A stretch of 64,000 bases of DNA from Roseimicrobium gellanilyticum (GCF_003315205.1 NZ_QNRR01000015.1:62001-126000); one strand, 5' to 3'. Shown: positions 18,133 to 28,083, counted from the stretch's first letter. Numbers and translations are program-made. The notes: generated by a model not told the origin, from the sequence alone.

Positions 18133-18672
18133 TCAAGGTGAGATCTCCAGGGGTGCCGTATTCCATTGTGACCTCAGCTTTGGCGCCTTCTTTCTCCATG
18201 ACTCAGGGAGCCGAGTCACGATGGACCAGTACAGCGCCGAGATCTTCCCCTCCGTACTGGAGTGGCTGAGGTACAGTACATGAATGTTGTGCTGGTCCGG
18301 CTTCACGCCCTCAGGCCACGTACCGTAGGACTCTGACAGAATACGGGCGCCGGGATAGAGTGTGCCGTCTGCATCCACGCGCCCCGAGACGTGTGTGTGC
18401 ACGATTTCGCCGAACGAGGTCAAGATGGGTCCCGTGGGCAGTGAGCCTCCCCTCACGGTGGCAGCGGTCAGCCGTACAGGGACAGGGCTTGTATTGATGA
18501 CCTCCATCTGGACGACATTCCGAAAGTAGCTGTGGTCAGTCGTGGGATGCACCCCCACGAGGCGGAAGCGCAACGGATTCCGCGGGTACATGGTGAAGCA
18601 GATGTAGGTCGCGGGAATGCCGACCAGCAGGACGAAGAGTGCCATGAGGAGGTATATCTTGCGGCGGGACAT
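18133..18672 (-). CDS. Family A member 16
   Basis: 179 residues. MSRRKIY start; FTMYPRNPLRFR at 26-37 lacks the usual Trp. TDHSYFRNV then EVINTSPVPVRL (57-68) closely matches member 19 (PDHGYSKNL...NTCHVPVRV). No PAHGT motif; VLYLSHSSTEGK late. Ends in APLEISP. Start set at the family MSRR; the 71 upstream in-frame codons overlap member 17. Confidence 0.88.
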   Translation of the reverse strand: MSRRKIYLLMALFVLLVGIPATYICFTMYPRNPLRFRLVGVHPTTDHSYFRNVVQMEVINTSPVPVRLTAATVRGGSLPTGPILTSFGEIVHTHVSGRVDADGTLYPGARILSESYGTWPEGVKPDQHNIHVLYLSHSSTEGKISALYWSIVTRLPESWRKKAPKLRSQWNTAPLEISP

Positions 18673-18704
18673 GAAGGAAAGGCAGATGACTTTTCGAATG
18701 ATGT

Positions 18705-19331
18705 CTATGGAGAGGGTGTCACAGGGTGTGATGTGGAATGCTCCGGCTGGAGGTGGGTGACGGAGAGCGGGGCCTGGTTTCCCCACATGCTGAATCTGGG
18801 CAGTCGTCTGGCCATGCGGTCTGGCAGATGCTCTGCGAGATAACGACAGACGCTGTGGCACCTCTCCTTCCCACGGGTGGTCCATGCGTAGATGACATGC
18901 ATGTCCTCCCCACCCTTCCCCGCATGGATGCTCTGGAGTTCAGGCGCACCGATGAGCAGCTTCGTGCGCACGGTCTCGCGCGGACCAATGATCAGGGGCT
19001 TGCACTGGGGCAGCACGGATATCTGCACCTGCGCGTCAAGGCTTCCCGCAGGAAAAGGAGGGGCGCCATCCACCTGCTTGACCCTGCCCATGTAGAGCCA
19101 GACGGTCGCGCCGGAGGTATTCTCCACCTCCATCTCCTGCATCAGGAGAAGGCTCTTGCGAGCCTCGTAGGGGACAGGAGGCTGCACCTGCTGCGTGATG
19201 AAATGGAAGCGCAATGGATTCCGCGGACGCCACGTGTAGATGCTCCACGCCATGGCGATGCCGACCATCAGCAGCAGGACGAGGAGACAAAGCCCCCTGG
19301 CTCCCGGGATGAGATGACGTGCGCGGTGCAT
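18705..19331 (-). CDS. Family A member 17
   Basis: 208 residues from MHRARH, which aligns with MSRRAK. An ATG 18 bp upstream (19349) overlaps the stop of member 18 as ATGA and could be the true, translationally coupled start. TWRPRNPLRFH at 33-43; EVENTSGATVWL at 68-79; IGPRETVRTKL in the PAHGT position; YAWTTRGKER late. A Ser/Thr/Pro-rich tail follows. Confidence 0.87.
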   Translation of the reverse strand: MHRARHLIPGARGLCLLVLLLMVGIAMAWSIYTWRPRNPLRFHFITQQVQPPVPYEARKSLLLMQEMEVENTSGATVWLYMGRVKQVDGAPPFPAGSLDAQVQISVLPQCKPLIIGPRETVRTKLLIGAPELQSIHAGKGGEDMHVIYAWTTRGKERCHSVCRYLAEHLPDRMARRLPRFSMWGNQAPLSVTHLQPEHSTSHPVTPSP

Positions 19332-19345
19332 GGCAGCGGAGAGTC

Positions 19346-19972
19346 TCATGGAGCGTGCGGGGACGCAACGCGCGTGAACTCCACGCCCGCACTTCCCACC
19401 TTCAGCGGCTGGACGAAGTAGAAGCGGGGAAAGTCCTGGGGCAGCTTTTTGGCACTCCAGATGGAAAGTCGATACCCCAGCAACCGCCACCGATCCGACC
19501 AGTGATACTCGAACTCCATCGAATCGAGATCCATGCGCCTCGCGTACGAGGGTCTCACCTTCAGCTCAAAGCGGCTCGTGCCATGCGCGGGAATGATGTG
19601 CGCACCATCACTCGTGGCAGCAGCCAGCATCGTTTCCGTGTTGGCCCACATCTTGAACTCGACCATGACCTTGTCCCTCCCAGGCAGTGGTGGGGGAAAG
19701 GGCTCGCCCGCCGCCAGCTCGTGGCGCTGCGCATACAGCCACATGTACTCCAGATGCACGGGACATGAGGCGGTATTCTCCACCTCGAAGTAGAAGGGGA
19801 TCATATACGTGCTCTTGGAATAGGGCTCCTTGTTCAGCATCTCCATCCCGACACCCACCAGACGGATGCGCAGGGGATTCTCCACAGACGCGATATAGCA
19901 CACATATCCCACGAGAACGCCCAGCAGCACCAGCACGAAGGAAAGCAGGGCAAGCTTGGCGCGGCGGGACAT
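19346..19972 (-). CDS. Family A member 18
   Basis: 208 residues. The anchor is followed by SVENPLRIR (29-37) without the TW. EVENTASCPVHL at 63-74; a long insertion (75-123) precedes IPAHGTSRFEL; YHWSDRWR late. The C-terminus lacks APLE. 14 bp upstream of member 17 (or 4 bp overlap). Confidence 0.9.
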   Translation of the reverse strand: MSRRAKLALLSFVLVLLGVLVGYVCYIASVENPLRIRLVGVGMEMLNKEPYSKSTYMIPFYFEVENTASCPVHLEYMWLYAQRHELAAGEPFPPPLPGRDKVMVEFKMWANTETMLAAATSDGAHIIPAHGTSRFELKVRPSYARRMDLDSMEFEYHWSDRWRLLGYRLSIWSAKKLPQDFPRFYFVQPLKVGSAGVEFTRVASPHAP

Positions 19973-20040
19973 GGTGGCAGGTGGATGATTGCGGCGGTCT
20001 GATTTCAGGGGATGCAGTGGTATCGCAATCGACCAGCCAA

Positions 20041-20592
20041 TCACGGACTCTCCGCCTGCATCTCCACCTCCAGCGATGCTCTGCCTCGTTCATGCTCCGG
20101 GTCGGGCACCCACCCCTGCATAGGAGCTGGCAGGATATTGCGCAGCGCAGAGCAGAATCTCTTGAACTGCATCTCGGCGCGTCCCATGTAGTAGTAGTCC
20201 ACCCTGAGTGTGCTCAGGTCGGCCGGGAGGTCACTCGTATTCACATAGAACAAGAAATGCCCACGGGCCTGGGGACGGAGCAAGCCATCAGCATCCAGCG
20301 CGGAGCCGGAGAGTGCATAAAAGGAGCGGGGCTCCATGGTGGCAAGCCTGCGGGCAGACCCTGCAGGATGCAGCATGACATAAGGAACGCGCACAGGCAC
20401 GTGGCAGGTATTCAGCACATCCACTTTCATGGTGGAGAGATTTTTAGAATAGCCGTGATCCGGAGTCCTGTTCAGCACGAGAACGAAGCGCAGGGGATTC
20501 GCTGGTGGCCACTGCAGGTAGAGATTCCCGCAATACGCCCCCAGAAGGATGACGAACGTGACGGCGAGGGTGACCTTCAGACGATAGGACAT
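20041..20592 (-). CDS. Family A member 19
   Basis: 183 residues, start MSYRLK. QWPPANPLRFV at 27-37. DVLNTCHVPVRV (58-69) has Cys in place of Ser. ARGHFLFYVNTSDLP replaces the PAHGT region. Pairs with member 16. It is the first gene after a 678-bp repeat-containing gap. Confidence 0.87.
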   Translation of the reverse strand: MSYRLKVTLAVTFVILLGAYCGNLYLQWPPANPLRFVLVLNRTPDHGYSKNLSTMKVDVLNTCHVPVRVPYVMLHPAGSARRLATMEPRSFYALSGSALDADGLLRPQARGHFLFYVNTSDLPADLSTLRVDYYYMGRAEMQFKRFCSALRNILPAPMQGWVPDPEHERGRASLEVEMQAESP

Positions 20593-21270
20593 GACCGTCT
20601 AGGAATCAGATTTGAGTTTCGAGGTTGGAAATTTCAAACCGGAGTCGTGGTGGTGATAATGGTGCCCCAGCATGGAGGTGACGCATTTTACTGTAGGGAA
20701 TCGCCGGACGCTTGGGAACAGGAATCGTGTATCACGCGTCCATCGGGATGAAGCACGGTTCACCTATCCACCAGACCGCCACTCCCCCGCCCTGCCACGT
20801 CCACCCAGTCGCCACACGCGCACGCCTCCCCTGATGGCACGGAGATGAAGGTCAATCCCGTTGCCATTTCGCGAAGGCACAGTGTGGTACAACTATTGCT
20901 GTGACCGCATGTGGTTGCCTCACTGTTGCCACGTAGCATGAGGGATCGGCAAATTTGGAATGCTGGAGCTTGCTCCAGCTTTCAGGAGCAGAGCTTGCTC
21001 TGCGTGAAGCCGCCCACGATGTAAAATGATATGCTGGGAGACAGTCACCTCAGGTCTGGCTTCACGGCTGCAAGCTGCCTGCGCAAAGCTGTCCCGCATG
21101 CGGGATCCAGCACCCCAAATCACTGACCCTCGCGTGATGCGTTGCTGCGCATTTCAAAAGGTCCCGTGAAACAGGTACAGACGAACTTGAAAAGCTCTGG
21201 ATCATGCTCATCAAGGCCGCGGCTGTGCATGCGGCAAATGGAGCCCGCCACCCGTACAGGTCCCCCAGCC
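20593..21270. repeat. Intergenic gap with R10 element, interrupted copy
   Basis: 678 bp with no gene. 20904-20943 and 21112-21150 are two halves of a sequence that is contiguous at 30864-30955. They are separated here by about 165 bp of palindromic DNA (CTGGAGCTTGCTCCAG, GAGCAGAGCTTGCTCTGC, CATGCGGGATCC). This looks like an insertion of a small palindromic element. Confidence 0.75.
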
Positions 21271-21834
21271 TTATTCGATATCCACGTTATCCATCGAGGC
21301 GGAGAGGCTGGGCACGTGTGGCTGCAGGGAGCGCGGGCTGCGCGAGTGCAGCCACTCCAGGGCGCGGCCCACGAGGTACTGCGTGCGCGGCTGCCAGAGC
21401 ACATTCATGCGCAGATGCCCGCGTGAGTTTGCCGCGAGCACACCTGCCACCGGCACACCGGAGGTGGCATAGACGGTCCCTTTCGCCGGGACCACGATGA
21501 CCTCAGAAGCAGGACCACCGGACACTGGCGCAGATGACGACGGCTCGGGCGCAAGGGTGATATTGATCGCCGCTGTGCCAGACGTATCCGTCTCCGTGAC
21601 CCACATGCCGATGAGATGAATGGGCGCCGCGCCAGTATTCTCAATCGCGATGCTCTCCACACTGCACGGGCCGGAGAGTCCCGGCAGGAGCTCACGGGGC
21701 CCGGTGGTTTCCACGATGGAGAAGCGCAGCGCATCCGCCGGTGGTTTCCTGGTCATGAAGTACACCATGGAAATGCCCGTGGTCACCACAAAAAGGGCCA
21801 CAAGCGCAAGAAGAGCGCGACGGACGTGAGACAT
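21271..21834 (-). CDS. Family A member 20
   Basis: 187 residues, start MSHVRR, one of the more divergent members. RKPPADALRFS at 29-39; AIENTGAAPIHL at 63-74; VPAKGTVYAT; VLWQPRTQYLV late. No APLE end (MDNVDIE). Flanked by large gaps on both sides. Confidence 0.87.
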   Translation of the reverse strand: MSHVRRALLALVALFVVTTGISMVYFMTRKPPADALRFSIVETTGPRELLPGLSGPCSVESIAIENTGAAPIHLIGMWVTETDTSGTAAINITLAPEPSSSAPVSGGPASEVIVVPAKGTVYATSGVPVAGVLAANSRGHLRMNVLWQPRTQYLVGRALEWLHSRSPRSLQPHVPSLSASMDNVDIE

Positions 21835-22403
21835 ACGGGGGGGAACGAAGCGGTCTGCGGCAGAATAACTCAGGCGGAAGGCGCGTTTCGTAAAGTGCAG
21901 GTAAAGATAGAAAAGTGATGCTGCAGAAGTCTGCAAGCCGGGGCACTCCGGAAGAATGCATGACCCGTGCCATCACTCATGCGCCGCGATTCATTGGAAC
22001 CCTTCACGATAAATAAGGTTTCATCCCGCCTTGGGTTTCCAATCGCATTCTCCTTCTGCGGGCGATATGCACGAAGCGTTCGCGTGATCGCTTCAAGCCT
22101 TTTGCAAGGTGATGGTGTGAGGTGGATGACGTGCAAAGCGGGTCCCATGTACGGCTCGGGCTCACAGAGACGTACGACGCGAAATTTTATTAGAAGCCCG
22201 CGCAACCCCAGCTCACGACACACCATCGCGGACACCCTGATCCACGAGAATCATCGACGGATCATGTGTGTGTGCCGAAATGTGGTTTCCCGTTCTTCCG
22301 CTTTACCATGCCACTCGAAGGCAATTCTTTTTGATCTGACATTTCCCTCCTGCAATCCCCTCGCGCTCCATGATCATCCTGCGCACCCGCCCATTCGTCG
22401 CCA
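21835..22403. other. Intergenic gap without recognisable element
   Basis: 569 bp. An open frame exists on the plus strand but shows no family resemblance and overlaps member 21. The sequence is less GC-rich than the surrounding genes. I see nothing else that I can name. Confidence 0.4.
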
Positions 22404-22949
22404 TCAAGGAGCCGCCACGTGCGTGCGTGTCATCAGGATGATGGGGTACGAGAGTTTTTCCTTGAGTGCCCCGGGAGCATGCTGATACACCCACTGGCTT
22501 GGAGCCTGGAGTCGCCGCCGGGCTTTGGTGGTCCACTGATAGTGAATGGCCCTCTGGTGCTCCCGCAGAGAATCGTAAGTGAGCTCTGGAGCCAGCGCCA
22601 TGATGCAGCGCACCGTGCCGTGCGGAGGAACCACCCGCTCCTCCGGCTGCGGTGTGGAGCCCGCACCCGAGGTCCATCCAGTGCCGGGAAGGATGTACAA
22701 GCTCCTGTCTGACGAGACCTGCGCGCCAAAAAAGACGACCTCCACGCCGGAGGTATTCTCCACCAGCACTTCCACCTTTTGATACTCGATACCTCTCAGG
22801 TGCTCACGCGGAAGCGGGCTCACTTGATCCGGAGCCACACTGAAGCGCAGGGGATCTGCGGGCGTCCACGACCATGACAAGCCCACCGCCAGGACTCCCA
22901 GCAACGCGACCACAACGACGGTGAGGAGGAACTTCGCGCGGCGGGACAT
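22404..22949 (-). CDS. Family A member 21
   Basis: 181 residues. SWTPADPLRFS at 27-37; VENTSGVEVVFF at 63-74; VPPHGTVRC; YQWTTKARRR. C-terminus MTRTHVAAP without APLE. 82 bp below member 22, a gap with CATTTCACTTCACC-type 5-mer repeats. Confidence 0.9.
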   Translation of the reverse strand: MSRRAKFLLTVVVVALLGVLAVGLSWSWTPADPLRFSVAPDQVSPLPREHLRGIEYQKVEVLVENTSGVEVVFFGAQVSSDRSLYILPGTGWTSGAGSTPQPEERVVPPHGTVRCIMALAPELTYDSLREHQRAIHYQWTTKARRRLQAPSQWVYQHAPGALKEKLSYPIILMTRTHVAAP

Positions 22950-23031
22950 CTGGGAGGTGGGAAATGGGAGATGACTTGATGCGATTGCATTTCATTTCAC
23001 TTCACCACACTTCACTTCACTCCACCTCGCA

Positions 23032-23658
23032 TCACGGAGCGGGTGTGGTGCTGCGTGTCGCCGGCAGGTGCAGTCCCTGGGCATTCACGAGGGCGGTATT
23101 TCTGTCCGTGGAAGGAAAGGACGGTGGCGCGGTGGCGCCTCTGGCGAGCAGATGCTTCTGCACCCAGGAAGTGACACCCAGCATCACCTCCTTCGTACCG
23201 GACATCCATTCATACGCAATGTGTATCTGACCCGTGCTCATGATGGCCGTGGCATCCTGGTAGATGCCCGCAGTGCACCGCACCTTCCCATACGCCGGCA
23301 CCGTGATCGCATCCTCCAGGATGGTGTGGGAGAGCGTGCGGTCCGCGAAGTGCGCCGTGTCATCCTTTCCCAGGAATCCCACAATGCCGGAGCTGCTGAT
23401 GGGACCCAGTACGGTGTCGTACTCCAACCCCACCTCGCCGTGGAGGATGCGGATGGGCACGCCGCTCGTATTCTCCACCTCGATCTCGTACACCTGGAAG
23501 TCGACATGCTCCCGGCTCCGGTAGTGCTGCTCCCGCAGCGCCGTCGCCCGGAAGCGCAGCGGGTCCACCGGCCTCCACGTGAACCACGCATAGCCCAGCG
23601 GAATGCCGAGCAGCACGGTAAACAGACAGGCCAGGATGATTTTCGCGCGACGGGACAC
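23032..23658 (-). CDS. Family A member 22, GTG start
   Basis: 208 residues. The family start MSRRAK appears as VSRRAK, so I place initiation at GTG (23658); no ATG lies near in frame. TWRPVDPLRFR at 27-37; EVENTSGVPIRI at 60-71; VPAYGKVRCT; YEWMSGTKE late. The tail is Ala/Pro/Thr-rich. It is the first gene below the largest gap of the array. Confidence 0.9.
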   Translation of the reverse strand: MSRRAKIILACLFTVLLGIPLGYAWFTWRPVDPLRFRATALREQHYRSREHVDFQVYEIEVENTSGVPIRILHGEVGLEYDTVLGPISSSGIVGFLGKDDTAHFADRTLSHTILEDAITVPAYGKVRCTAGIYQDATAIMSTGQIHIAYEWMSGTKEVMLGVTSWVQKHLLARGATAPPSFPSTDRNTALVNAQGLHLPATRSTTPAP

Positions 23659-25378
23659 GAGGAAGGGAACAGGTGAAACCGGAGGATGAAAAGTAAAAAG
23701 TGAAAGACGGTTATGTGGAGTACGAACGAGCCCCGTGCCTGCTTTGTAAAAAACAGGGGTACAAGCACACAGACACGCACACCTCGCGTCGGGCATCGCA
23801 GACCTGGCTACTTGCTCATTCCATTCTACGGCAGGCGCTCAGCGGCTTCCAGCACCGCCAGAGAAAGACAGCACCACACACGATTGATCCGGACGCTGTG
23901 ACGCGCAGCGTCCCTGGACTGCGCGCAGCCCTGCTGCCGCTTTCCAGAGTCCGCAGCCCTGCTGCAGCGATGGCGACACTCGCTCGCAGTGATGCCCCTT
24001 CCAGAAGAGCTTGGCGACTGCGTCGCGGTGAAACGTGCAGCAGGGCTGCACTTCAGGAAAGCGGCAGCAGGGCTTCCGCAGTCCAGGGCCTTCGGCACGG
24101 CTTCCACATCGTATCGCTGACGTTCATGCGCACTACCGACCCAGATCAAAAGAGCAGGACTATACCAGAGAAGCACGGCACCACACATGAATGTTCCGGA
24201 CACTGTGACGCGCAGCAGCCCTGCTGCCGCTTTCTGGAGTCTTTTAGAGCGTTTCAGGTTGAACTGCAGCCGTTTTTACGCCGAAGGCGTTGTACATTGT
24301 CCAGCCCAAGGTCAGCCTGCGAAGCAGGCGCCACCTTGGGTGAGATGAAGGAACCATCGGAACTCTGAAAGAGTTCTACAAAGACACGGCCAACGTTGAC
24401 ATAGGGCATTTATCCCCCCAGCAACGCTTCTGTGGAACGCTTTCAGCGTTCAGCGTTTCGATGTCACAACCCAAGGTGGCGCCTGCCGCTTCGCGGCGAA
24501 GCTTACCTTGGGCTGCACAGTGTACAACGCCTTCGGCGTACTCCTGAATCAGGCTACAGTTTTAGTGAAAATGCTCTAATTGATACTGTAGCCATCCTCC
24601 CACCATCCCGAAGGGATGATAGCCTGTAGCCGGTGGTTGAGCGTAGCGACACCACCGGAAAGGTGATTTTCCCCTTTGCTCCCCGGCAGGGGTGCCAGCG
24701 GGGTTGTGGGATGCTCCATACCGCACTTGCTACGGCGCTGGCATCGCCTTCGGGATGCGAGTGATGCTCTATCTTTTCCGGTGGTATCGCTACGCTCAAC
24801 CACCGGCTACAAGCTGCCATGCCTCCGGCATGAAAGGCCACCCGCTTTGTTTCAGGTCACGGCTATCATTCAACCTAACATATTCCTGAGTCCACAGCCT
24901 GCTGCAGCGATGGCGACACCCGCTCGCAGGATGACGCTTCCAGAAGAGCTTGGCGACTGCGTCGCGAGGTAACACATGCATGCGTCGGGTCAAACAACTG
25001 GGATGTTTCAACAGCGAGATGGCGCCTTGCATACAGATGCATGCCTCCAGGTCGCTTTGCGTCGTGGAGTGCGGTGGCACAGGCCTCCCTTGAGGCCGCG
25101 ACACCGCTTTGAGCGGAGGGATTTCCCTTGGACGTCCTGGAGAACGTGAGTGGAACCCAGCTACCGAAGTTGCCAGGTGGGAATACACCCCTGGAAACTG
25201 GACCGTTACACCGATGCATGATGCTCGTCCTCTCCGGTGAGAAGCGGTGTCGCGCTAACGCTTGCCACACGCACTCCACGACGCAAAGCGAGCTCTCCAC
25301 GTGCCGGATGAATGCGGGCCGAAGTCGTTGCTCGAAGTGACTGCTGTTTCCAGGTATCGGCTGTCATTATTGCAGCTT
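23659..25378. repeat. Repeat island 2, 1.7 kb (R5, R9, R3, R4 elements)
   Basis: No credible gene. In order: R5 (23893-24130 and 24200-24240); R9 (about 24243-24545), whose arms carry GCCGAAGGCGTTGTAC and its inverse GTACAACGCCTTCGGC around CCAAGGTGGCGCCTGC; an R3 pair in inverted orientation (24590-24870); an R5 piece (24889-24975); and R4 arms (25050-25120 and 25233-25310) inverted to each other. This is a composite of at least four element families, possibly a preferred insertion site or a deletion remnant of array genes. Confidence 0.8.
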
Positions 25379-25987
25379 CTATTTCTGCGACTGCTCCGGC
25401 TTCTGCTGCTCCGGCTCCGGTACGCGCGTGGGAGTGGGCACTTCCACATCGGCAGAGGAGAAGTCCATGATGAGGATATCGTCACTGCTGGTGGGATGCT
25501 TCTTCAGGCGGCGCAGGGCGGCATTCATGGCACGCACAGCCCGCTCGCGCACGTTCGAGACCCAGGTGTACTTGATGACCGCGCGACCCGAGGTGAACAG
25601 CGGAGCGAAGTTTTCATGCACACACGCGTGGCCTCGCACCGTGCTGTGTGCGGGGACGGACAGCGCGACGTACTGGCCGGACGCGAGCTTCGTGCCGCTG
25701 GCCCTGTCCAGATAGCCAAGGGAGCCGGGCATGAGACCTCCAACGGCATTCTTCACATGGATGCTGCCACCATCGAGGTGGATGGCGGCAGCACTGGTAT
25801 TCACCACCTCCACATCATAAACACGCATGCTGTTGTCATAGCGATACTCACGATACCGACCGTCGTCAGGAATGACGCGGAAGCGGAGGGGACGCTCCGG
25901 ACTCCAGGCGACGATGGCATACACAATCGGCACGCTGAGCAGCGCGAGAAATAACGCGGTGATGAGGACCTTCGTGCGGCGGGACAT
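25379..25987 (-). CDS. Family A member 23
   Basis: 202 residues. AWSPERPLRFR at 27-37; EVVNTSAAAIHL at 60-71; VPAHSTVRG; YTWVSNVRERAVRA. The usual C-terminal end is replaced by a Pro/Glu/Gln-rich tail (PEPEQQKPEQSQK). 28 bp below member 24. Confidence 0.9.
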   Translation of the reverse strand: MSRRTKVLITALFLALLSVPIVYAIVAWSPERPLRFRVIPDDGRYREYRYDNSMRVYDVEVVNTSAAAIHLDGGSIHVKNAVGGLMPGSLGYLDRASGTKLASGQYVALSVPAHSTVRGHACVHENFAPLFTSGRAVIKYTWVSNVRERAVRAMNAALRRLKKHPTSSDDILIMDFSSADVEVPTPTRVPEPEQQKPEQSQK

Positions 25988-26015
25988 GGATAAGGGAGAA
26001 CAAAGGGTGGCCGGA

Positions 26016-26588
26016 TCACGGTGGGGAGACGGCCATCTCCAGCGGCGTGGTGGCACTGTCCGTCCTCGGCTTGGGCACGTGGCGGGCGAGTTTCAAGGGC
26101 ACCTGCTGGATCAGATACAGGGAAAGGTCAAAGCCCCACTGCTTGGGCCCCGAGAAGTACACGTAGGCGATGGTGGGGGCGCTGGAATCGAACCGCGCAG
26201 CCGCCTCCTCTGGAATACGAACCTCCGTACGTCGCGAGGTGCCAGGCAGCATGGGCGCAAGCTTTGCGGCAAAGGGATCGCCGCTGAATGAGGTGATGGG
26301 AAGATAGAACTTCTCCAACTCCGCATAGACGTGACGACGCCCGCGAGCGGGATTGTAGGCGAGGAGCTTCGCGTCCGAAAGATAGATGGGCACGGTGCCG
26401 GTATTCGTGATCTCGATGGTGAGCGTGCGTGCGCTGAGGGGACCAGCATTCCCCTCTGGCGCTGTTTGCCCGACCATCCGGAAGCGCATGGGATTCACCG
26501 GAGCCCATCCGCGAGCGACGTGCACCACAGGAATGGCAAGCAGCACGAAGAAGACACCGAAGATAAGAAGCCTTGCGCGGCGGGACAT
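26016..26588 (-). CDS. Family A member 24
   Basis: 190 residues. HVARGWAPVNPMRFR (23-37) resembles member 7. EITNTGTVPIYL at 59-70. The PAHGT position reads IPEEAAARF. VYFSGPKQW late; ends in TTPLEMAVSPP. Upstream in-frame codons (PVACCLL repeats) are translated from the GGCAACA heptamer array and were excluded. Confidence 0.9.
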   Translation of the reverse strand: MSRRARLLIFGVFFVLLAIPVVHVARGWAPVNPMRFRMVGQTAPEGNAGPLSARTLTIEITNTGTVPIYLSDAKLLAYNPARGRRHVYAELEKFYLPITSFSGDPFAAKLAPMLPGTSRRTEVRIPEEAAARFDSSAPTIAYVYFSGPKQWGFDLSLYLIQQVPLKLARHVPKPRTDSATTPLEMAVSPP

Positions 26589-26603
26589 GGGTGGAAGGGC
26601 TGA

Positions 26604-26677
26604 GGCAACAGGCAACAGGCAACAGGCAACAGGCAACAGGCAACAGGCAACAGGCAACAGGCAACAGGCAACAGGCA
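26604..26677. repeat. Heptamer tandem repeat (GGCAACA), about 10.5 units
   Basis: Perfect 7-bp array 16 bp upstream of the start of member 24. On the minus strand it reads as an open frame with the repeating residues PVACCLL. A two-unit-like remnant (AGGCAACAGGCAC) occurs upstream of members 6 and 7. Confidence 0.95.
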
Positions 26678-26765
26678 CAAAGGCACAGAGTGCGTGGAGA
26701 CTGACTCAGACCACCGACTATCAACGACGTGCCCACCGTTTGTCCATCCCTACCGTGCGGAGCTT

Positions 26766-26828
26766 GAGCGTCAGGGTGAGCGCGCATCCACGCGTGGTGC
26801 AGGTGGAGGAAGGCCCTCCGGGCTATCC
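26766..26828. repeat. R2 element, copy 1, overlapping a stop codon
   Basis: GAGCGTCAGGGTGAG at one end and GGAAGGCCCTCCGGG at the other. On the minus strand it supplies the last codons and the TGA stop of member 25. Confidence 0.85.
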
Positions 26829-27388
26829 GCCTTCACTCGATAGAAAGCAGCGGTGCCCGCGGGAATGGGCAGGGCGATGATGGATTCATCCAGGGTGGAG
26901 ACTGGCAGGTGACGTCTCCAGGACTCCGGCAGGCAGTGGGGCACCCATGCCACGCACTTGAATACCGTACCCCTGCTTCCTGAGATGCTTCGAAAGCCGA
27001 CCCACAGGACGTCGTTGTCCACCTGGGCCAGGGTGAAGTCATCCGGGAGCAGGTAGGTGCGCACACTGCCATGAGCTGGCACGGTGCGCCAGATGTCCTT
27101 GAGCGATCGCTTATCCACCACGGCAGCTTCCCTTTTTCTGCCCAGATGATCGCGGGTCATGATCCAGCAGTTTTTGATATGCACGGGGCTGGCACCGGTG
27201 TTCTCGATGATGACGGGCAATGGCACCATGTCATCACGACGCCGCTTGCGAGCCTCCTCCGCCATGTCCAGATCCAGCCGGACCTTCAAGACATCTCCAG
27301 ACCTCCACGTGCGTCCGACATGGATCACGGGAATGCCAAGCAGCACCAGGAATAACAATAGGAGGACAACCTTGGTTCGGCGGGACAT
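26771..27388 (-). CDS. Family A member 25, C-terminus encoded by R2 repeat
   Basis: 205 residues. Divergent juxtamembrane motif (TWRSGDVLKVR, 27-37). IENTGASPVHI at 61-71; VPAHGSVRTY. The last residues (GLPPPAPRVDARSP) are translated from the R2 element. The same peptide would be read from other R2 copies, so the native C-terminus has been replaced or extended by the repeat. 14 bp below member 26. Confidence 0.87.
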   Translation of the reverse strand: MSRRTKVVLLLLFLVLLGIPVIHVGRTWRSGDVLKVRLDLDMAEEARKRRRDDMVPLPVIIENTGASPVHIKNCWIMTRDHLGRKREAAVVDKRSLKDIWRTVPAHGSVRTYLLPDDFTLAQVDNDVLWVGFRSISGSRGTVFKCVAWVPHCLPESWRRHLPVSTLDESIIALPIPAGTAAFYRVKADSPEGLPPPAPRVDARSP

Positions 27389-27402
27389 CGAGGAAGCAGC
27401 TA

Positions 27403-28083
27403 CTACCGGACGCTGGTGGTGGCAACTCTCCCCTGCCCCATTCCCGGCGCCGATTCGAGCTGCTCTTCCTGATAATCCACGGTGCCACTCTCGTCTTCGA
27501 GTTTCAGCATGGGGAGGCGCGGCTTCAGCGAAGCGGGCGCACGCTGGCGAATCCAGGACATGGCGCTGCTGGTGAGATGACGCGGCTGCGAGATCCAGAG
27601 GTATCTGATGCGGAGATGACCGCCCTGCGAGATCACTCCGTCTCCCTCCAGCATGCGGATGCGGCAGGTGCGGACACCGTGTGATGGGATGACGAGGCCC
27701 CTGCCGGGTAAGAGGCGATATCCACGCGCCGACTTCGCGCTGCCCGGGCGGGAGCTCCAGCCACTCAAGGTCGCCTCGATGTCGAGCTGCGCAAAGAACG
27801 GTGCAGGTGCTGGAGAGGAGACAGGCGCACCGGAAATGCCGCGGCTCGATGCGTTGCCGAAGTCCATCCAGAGAATGCCATCATACAGCCGGATGGGGAC
27901 GCCACGGGTATTCACCACTTCCACTTCATACACCTTCACATCTGCATGGCTCTGCCCCGGCACAGGTGCAAGGCGGAAGCGCAGCGGCTCCTCCGGACTC
28001 CAGGTGAAGGTGAGATACACCATGGGGATGACCGCCAGCCCAAGGAAGAGGGCGAGGAACCAGAATCTGGCGTGGCGGGACAT
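27403..28083 (-). CDS. Family A member 26 (longest)
   Basis: 226 residues, start MSRHARF. TWSPEEPLRFR at 27-37; EVEVVNTRGVPIRL (53-66); IPSHGVRTCR; IRYLWISQPRH late. A longer loop 80-130 explains the length. The tail is GQGRVATTSVR. Upstream lies a 643-bp gap with nested R1 elements. Confidence 0.88.
   Translation of the reverse strand: MSRHARFWFLALFLGLAVIPMVYLTFTWSPEEPLRFRLAPVPGQSHADVKVYEVEVVNTRGVPIRLYDGILWMDFGNASSRGISGAPVSSPAPAPFFAQLDIEATLSGWSSRPGSAKSARGYRLLPGRGLVIPSHGVRTCRIRMLEGDGVISQGGHLRIRYLWISQPRHLTSSAMSWIRQRAPASLKPRLPMLKLEDESGTVDYQEEQLESAPGMGQGRVATTSVR

Noticed and set aside
22115-22165. Group II intron-like domain V (a GTACGG-C-TCGGGCTC stretch)
   Set aside because: No GAAA bulge, no reverse transcriptase frame and no second matching arm found.
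26589-26678. N-terminal extension of member 24 with PVACCLL repeats
   Set aside because: It is the translation of the GGCAACA heptamer array; the family start MSRR lies downstream.
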